Assembly (NCBI GenBank): GCA_039818825.1
Contig: JBCBTD010000006.1
Location: 48,746 to 112,745, forward strand
Direction of reading: 5' to 3'
Length of the DNA: 64,000 bases
DNA from: JBCBTD01 sp039818825
GTDB taxonomy: Bacteria > Pseudomonadota > Alphaproteobacteria > Geminicoccales > Geminicoccaceae
Below the pieces are notes generated by a model. That model made no database searches. It had not been told where the DNA came from and worked only from the letters and a program-made list of their open reading frames with translations. Shown one piece after another: positions 62,481 through 64,000 of this stretch. The translations under genes and the position numbers were made by a program. The stretch's first letter is position 1. Each line of letters opens with the position of its first letter.

Positions 62481-62958
62481 GACCCGTACCCTCGCCGACC
62501 TCAAGTCCCTGACCCAGCCGACCGCCGAGGTCGTGGCGGAAGTCCAGGAGGCGCGGCCGAAGATCGACCGCCAGGGCCGGGCCTACGCGACCGGGCGCCG
62601 CAAAGACGCGATCGCCCGCGTTTGGGTGAAGCCCGGCACCGGTAAGGTGACGGTGAACGGTCGCGACATGGAACGCTACTTCGCTCGGCCGACCCTGCAG
62701 ATGATCCTTCGCCAGCCGTTCTCGGCAATCAATCGGGTGCAGCACTTCGACGTGGTCTGCACCGTGGTCGGCGGCGGGCTCTCAGGTCAGGCCGGAGCGG
62801 TCCGCCACGGCATCAGCCGGGCGCTGACCCACTTCGACCCCACGGTCCGGCCTGCGCTGAAAGCGGGTGGCTTCCTCACGCGCGACAGTCGCGAGGTCGA
62901 GCGCAAGAAGTACGGGCGCGCGAAGGCCCGCCGGAGCTTCCAGTTCTCCAAGCGCTGA
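62473..62958 (+). CDS. rpsI: Ribosomal protein S9
   Basis: A 161-residue S9 starting GTG at 62473 inside the end of rplM. An N-terminal extension of about 35 residues (common in Alphaproteobacteria) precedes YATGRRKDAIARVWVKPG; the C-terminus has RDSREVERKKYGRAKARRSFQFSKR, the tail that contacts tRNA. A strong stem-loop terminator follows. Confidence 0.97.
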   Translation: MAETRTLADLKSLTQPTAEVVAEVQEARPKIDRQGRAYATGRRKDAIARVWVKPGTGKVTVNGRDMERYFARPTLQMILRQPFSAINRVQHFDVVCTVVGGGLSGQAGAVRHGISRALTHFDPTVRPALKAGGFLTRDSREVERKKYGRAKARRSFQFSKR

Positions 62959-62965
62959 CCTGACC

Positions 62966-63008
62966 GGCGCCGGCGAGCGAGGCTGCGCCGGCGCCCGCCC
63001 GTTTTTTT
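62966..63008 (+). terminator. Intrinsic terminator after rpsI
   Basis: GGCGCCGGCG (62966-62975) and CGCCGGCGCC (62986-62995) form a perfect 10-bp stem with a 10-base loop, followed six bases later by seven T (63002-63008). This is a strong Rho-independent terminator for the ribosomal operon. Confidence 0.88.
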
Positions 63009-63018
63009 CGGGCCTTGC

Positions 63019-63046
63019 TTGACAGGGCGCGGTGCCGGGGCATATC
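63019..63046 (+). promoter_or_regulatory. Candidate promoter of the suf operon
   Basis: TTGACA at 63019-63024 lies directly after the rpsI terminator and 16 bases before CATATC (63041-63046), a partial -10. It is 48 bases before the regulator start, so an Rrf2 operator may overlap it. Confidence 0.4.
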
Positions 63047-63093
63047 GAGAGGTCGAAACCGCACCGCGTTGGTCCCTTTTCCGGTGGGCGTCC

Positions 63094-63564
63094 GTGATCA
63101 AGCTCTCGCGTATTGCCGACTATGGCATCGTGCTGATGACCGAACTGGCAAGGGCGGGGCGGGCGATGGCCATGCCCGAGTTGGCGGAGCGCACACGCAT
63201 CGCCCAGCCGATGGCCGGCAAGATCCTCAAGGCGTTGGCACGCCAGGGGCTGCTGCGATCGCAGCGGGGCGCGAAAGGCGGGTACGACCTCGGCCGGCCA
63301 GCCGCTTTGTTGACGGTCGCCGAGGTGATCGAAGCGCTTGACGGACCGATCGCGTTGACCGCCTGCGTCGACGCGAGCGGTACTGAGTGCGGGATCGAGG
63401 CGATCTGTCCTGCGCGGTCGAACTGGCATCGCATCAACGCCGCGATACGTGAGGCGCTGGACGGCATCACCATCGCCGAGATGGCCCGTGGCTGGGTGCT
63501 CGGCCAGGGCGGGTTGGTGGTGGGACAAAGTGGCGACGCGTTTCACATGTCGGCTGGCAAGTAA
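63094..63564 (+). CDS. Rrf2-family iron-sulfur regulator of the suf operon
   Basis: A 156-residue Rrf2/IscR-type protein starting at GTG 63094. The helix-turn-helix spans residues 25-60 (MPELAERTRIAQPMAGKILKALARQGLL) and the wing GAKGGYDLGRPA; three Cys (91, 99, 105) in the CVDASGTECGIEAIC segment would hold a 2Fe-2S cluster. It is 10 bases upstream of sufB, so it probably regulates cluster assembly genes in response to Fe-S status or oxidative stress. Confidence 0.9.
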   Translation: MIKLSRIADYGIVLMTELARAGRAMAMPELAERTRIAQPMAGKILKALARQGLLRSQRGAKGGYDLGRPAALLTVAEVIEALDGPIALTACVDASGTECGIEAICPARSNWHRINAAIREALDGITIAEMARGWVLGQGGLVVGQSGDAFHMSAGK

Positions 63565-63574
63565 GGGAACGGAT

Positions 63575-64000
63575 ATGGCGACGGCTCTCGAAACCGTGCA
63601 GGAGTATACCGGCCACACCTACAAGTATGGCTTCTTCACGGATATCGAAACCGAGTACGCACCGCCCGGCTTGAACGACGACATCGTTCGTTTCATCAGC
63701 GGGAAGAAAAACGAGCCGGCATGGCTGACCGAGTGGCGGCTGCAGGCATATCGCCGATTCGGTACCATGGAGCAGCCCGAGTGGCAAAAGCCCGAGGTCG
63801 ATGAGATCGACCTGCAAGGTATCAGCTACTACGCGGCGCCCTCGCAAAAGGAAGTGCCGAAGTCGCTCGACGAGATCGATCCCGAGATCCGCCGCACCTA
63901 CGAAAAGCTCGGCATCCCGATCGAGGAACAGAAGATGTTGGCGGGCGTCGCCGTCGACTACGTGTTCGACAGCGTCTCGGTCGCCACGACGTTCAAGGCC
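63575..64000 (+). CDS. sufB: Iron-sulfur assembly protein SufB, N-terminal part
   Basis: The first 142 codons of sufB, cut by the window end. The N-terminal SufB pattern is clear: YKYGFFTDIETEYAPPGLNDDIVRFIS and EPAWLTEWRLQAYRRF, followed by YYAAPSQKEVPKSLDEIDPEIRRTYEKLGIPIEEQ. SufB is the scaffold of the SufBCD complex. The ATG at 63575 follows GGGAACGGAT. Confidence 0.95.
   Translation, partial: MATALETVQEYTGHTYKYGFFTDIETEYAPPGLNDDIVRFISGKKNEPAWLTEWRLQAYRRFGTMEQPEWQKPEVDEIDLQGISYYAAPSQKEVPKSLDEIDPEIRRTYEKLGIPIEEQKMLAGVAVDYVFDSVSVATTFKA

Noticed and set aside
1..64000. tRNA, rRNA, CRISPR, insertion sequence or attachment site
   Set aside because: No arm-and-loop patterns, no regular direct-repeat arrays with spacers and no transposase or integrase products were seen. 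Short genes cannot be fully excluded by eye.

Overview
The window is GC-rich bacterial chromosome, probably from an alphaproteobacterium. The evidence is the gene order YfgM-like protein, bamB, der on one strand; a metY / CoA-binding / enoyl-CoA hydratase / thioesterase block next to rplM-rpsI; an Rrf2-type regulator directly before sufB; and a VPLPA-CTERM exoprotein. Assignment below class level is not possible from sequence reading alone. I saw no rRNA, tRNA, CRISPR array, insertion sequence or phage gene.

Layout. 1-8.7 kb: end of an mgtE-type Mg transporter, an unusual secreted alkaline-phosphatase-like protein, a hotdog thioesterase, a divergent MocR regulator / EamA exporter pair with direct repeats between them, an ankyrin protein, two unknown genes, and a MarR regulator with a Cys-rich tail whose upstream region carries three copies of one 9-bp motif. 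8.98-31.4 kb: a long same-strand block, mostly overlapping or abutting, that looks like one catabolic and transport locus. It holds a LivK-type binding protein, a degenerate iron-alcohol-dehydrogenase homologue, an AraC regulator, LivH, LivM, LivG, a LivF fused to a Tm-1-like domain, a TIM-barrel PEP-hydrolase-like protein, a giant SPFH coiled-coil protein, two SRPBCC proteins, a molybdenum hydroxylase of CO-dehydrogenase type (FAD, 2Fe-2S and a large subunit split over two genes), its CoxD and CoxE maturation factors, an amidohydrolase, a metallo-beta-lactamase-fold hydrolase, and an SMP-30/isochorismatase fusion. The simplest reading is uptake of a small organic compound, hydroxylation by the Mo enzyme at the membrane, then hydrolytic ring or amide opening. 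The substrate is unknown.

31.6-34 kb: secreted proteins and two gene-poor gaps. 34-40 kb: housekeeping genes (SDR, der, bamB, YfgM-like, thpR) and a phytase-like exoprotein. 40-46 kb: MFS transporter, methyltransferase with divergent GlxA-type regulator, secreted protein, and an FAD monooxygenase of lower GC than its surroundings. 46.5-48.5 kb: Vsr endonuclease and C5-cytosine methyltransferase preceded by two tiny related membrane proteins. 48.5-52.8 kb: EF-G-like GTPase, zinc-finger anti-sigma-like protein, RmuC. 52.9-56.8 kb: a polyamine-type ABC transporter operon. 56.8-61.7 kb: diguanylate cyclase, metY, CoA-binding protein, enoyl-CoA hydratase, thioesterase and an unknown coiled-coil protein. 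62-64 kb: rplM-rpsI with a promoter and a terminator, then the Rrf2 regulator and the start of sufB, cut by the window end.
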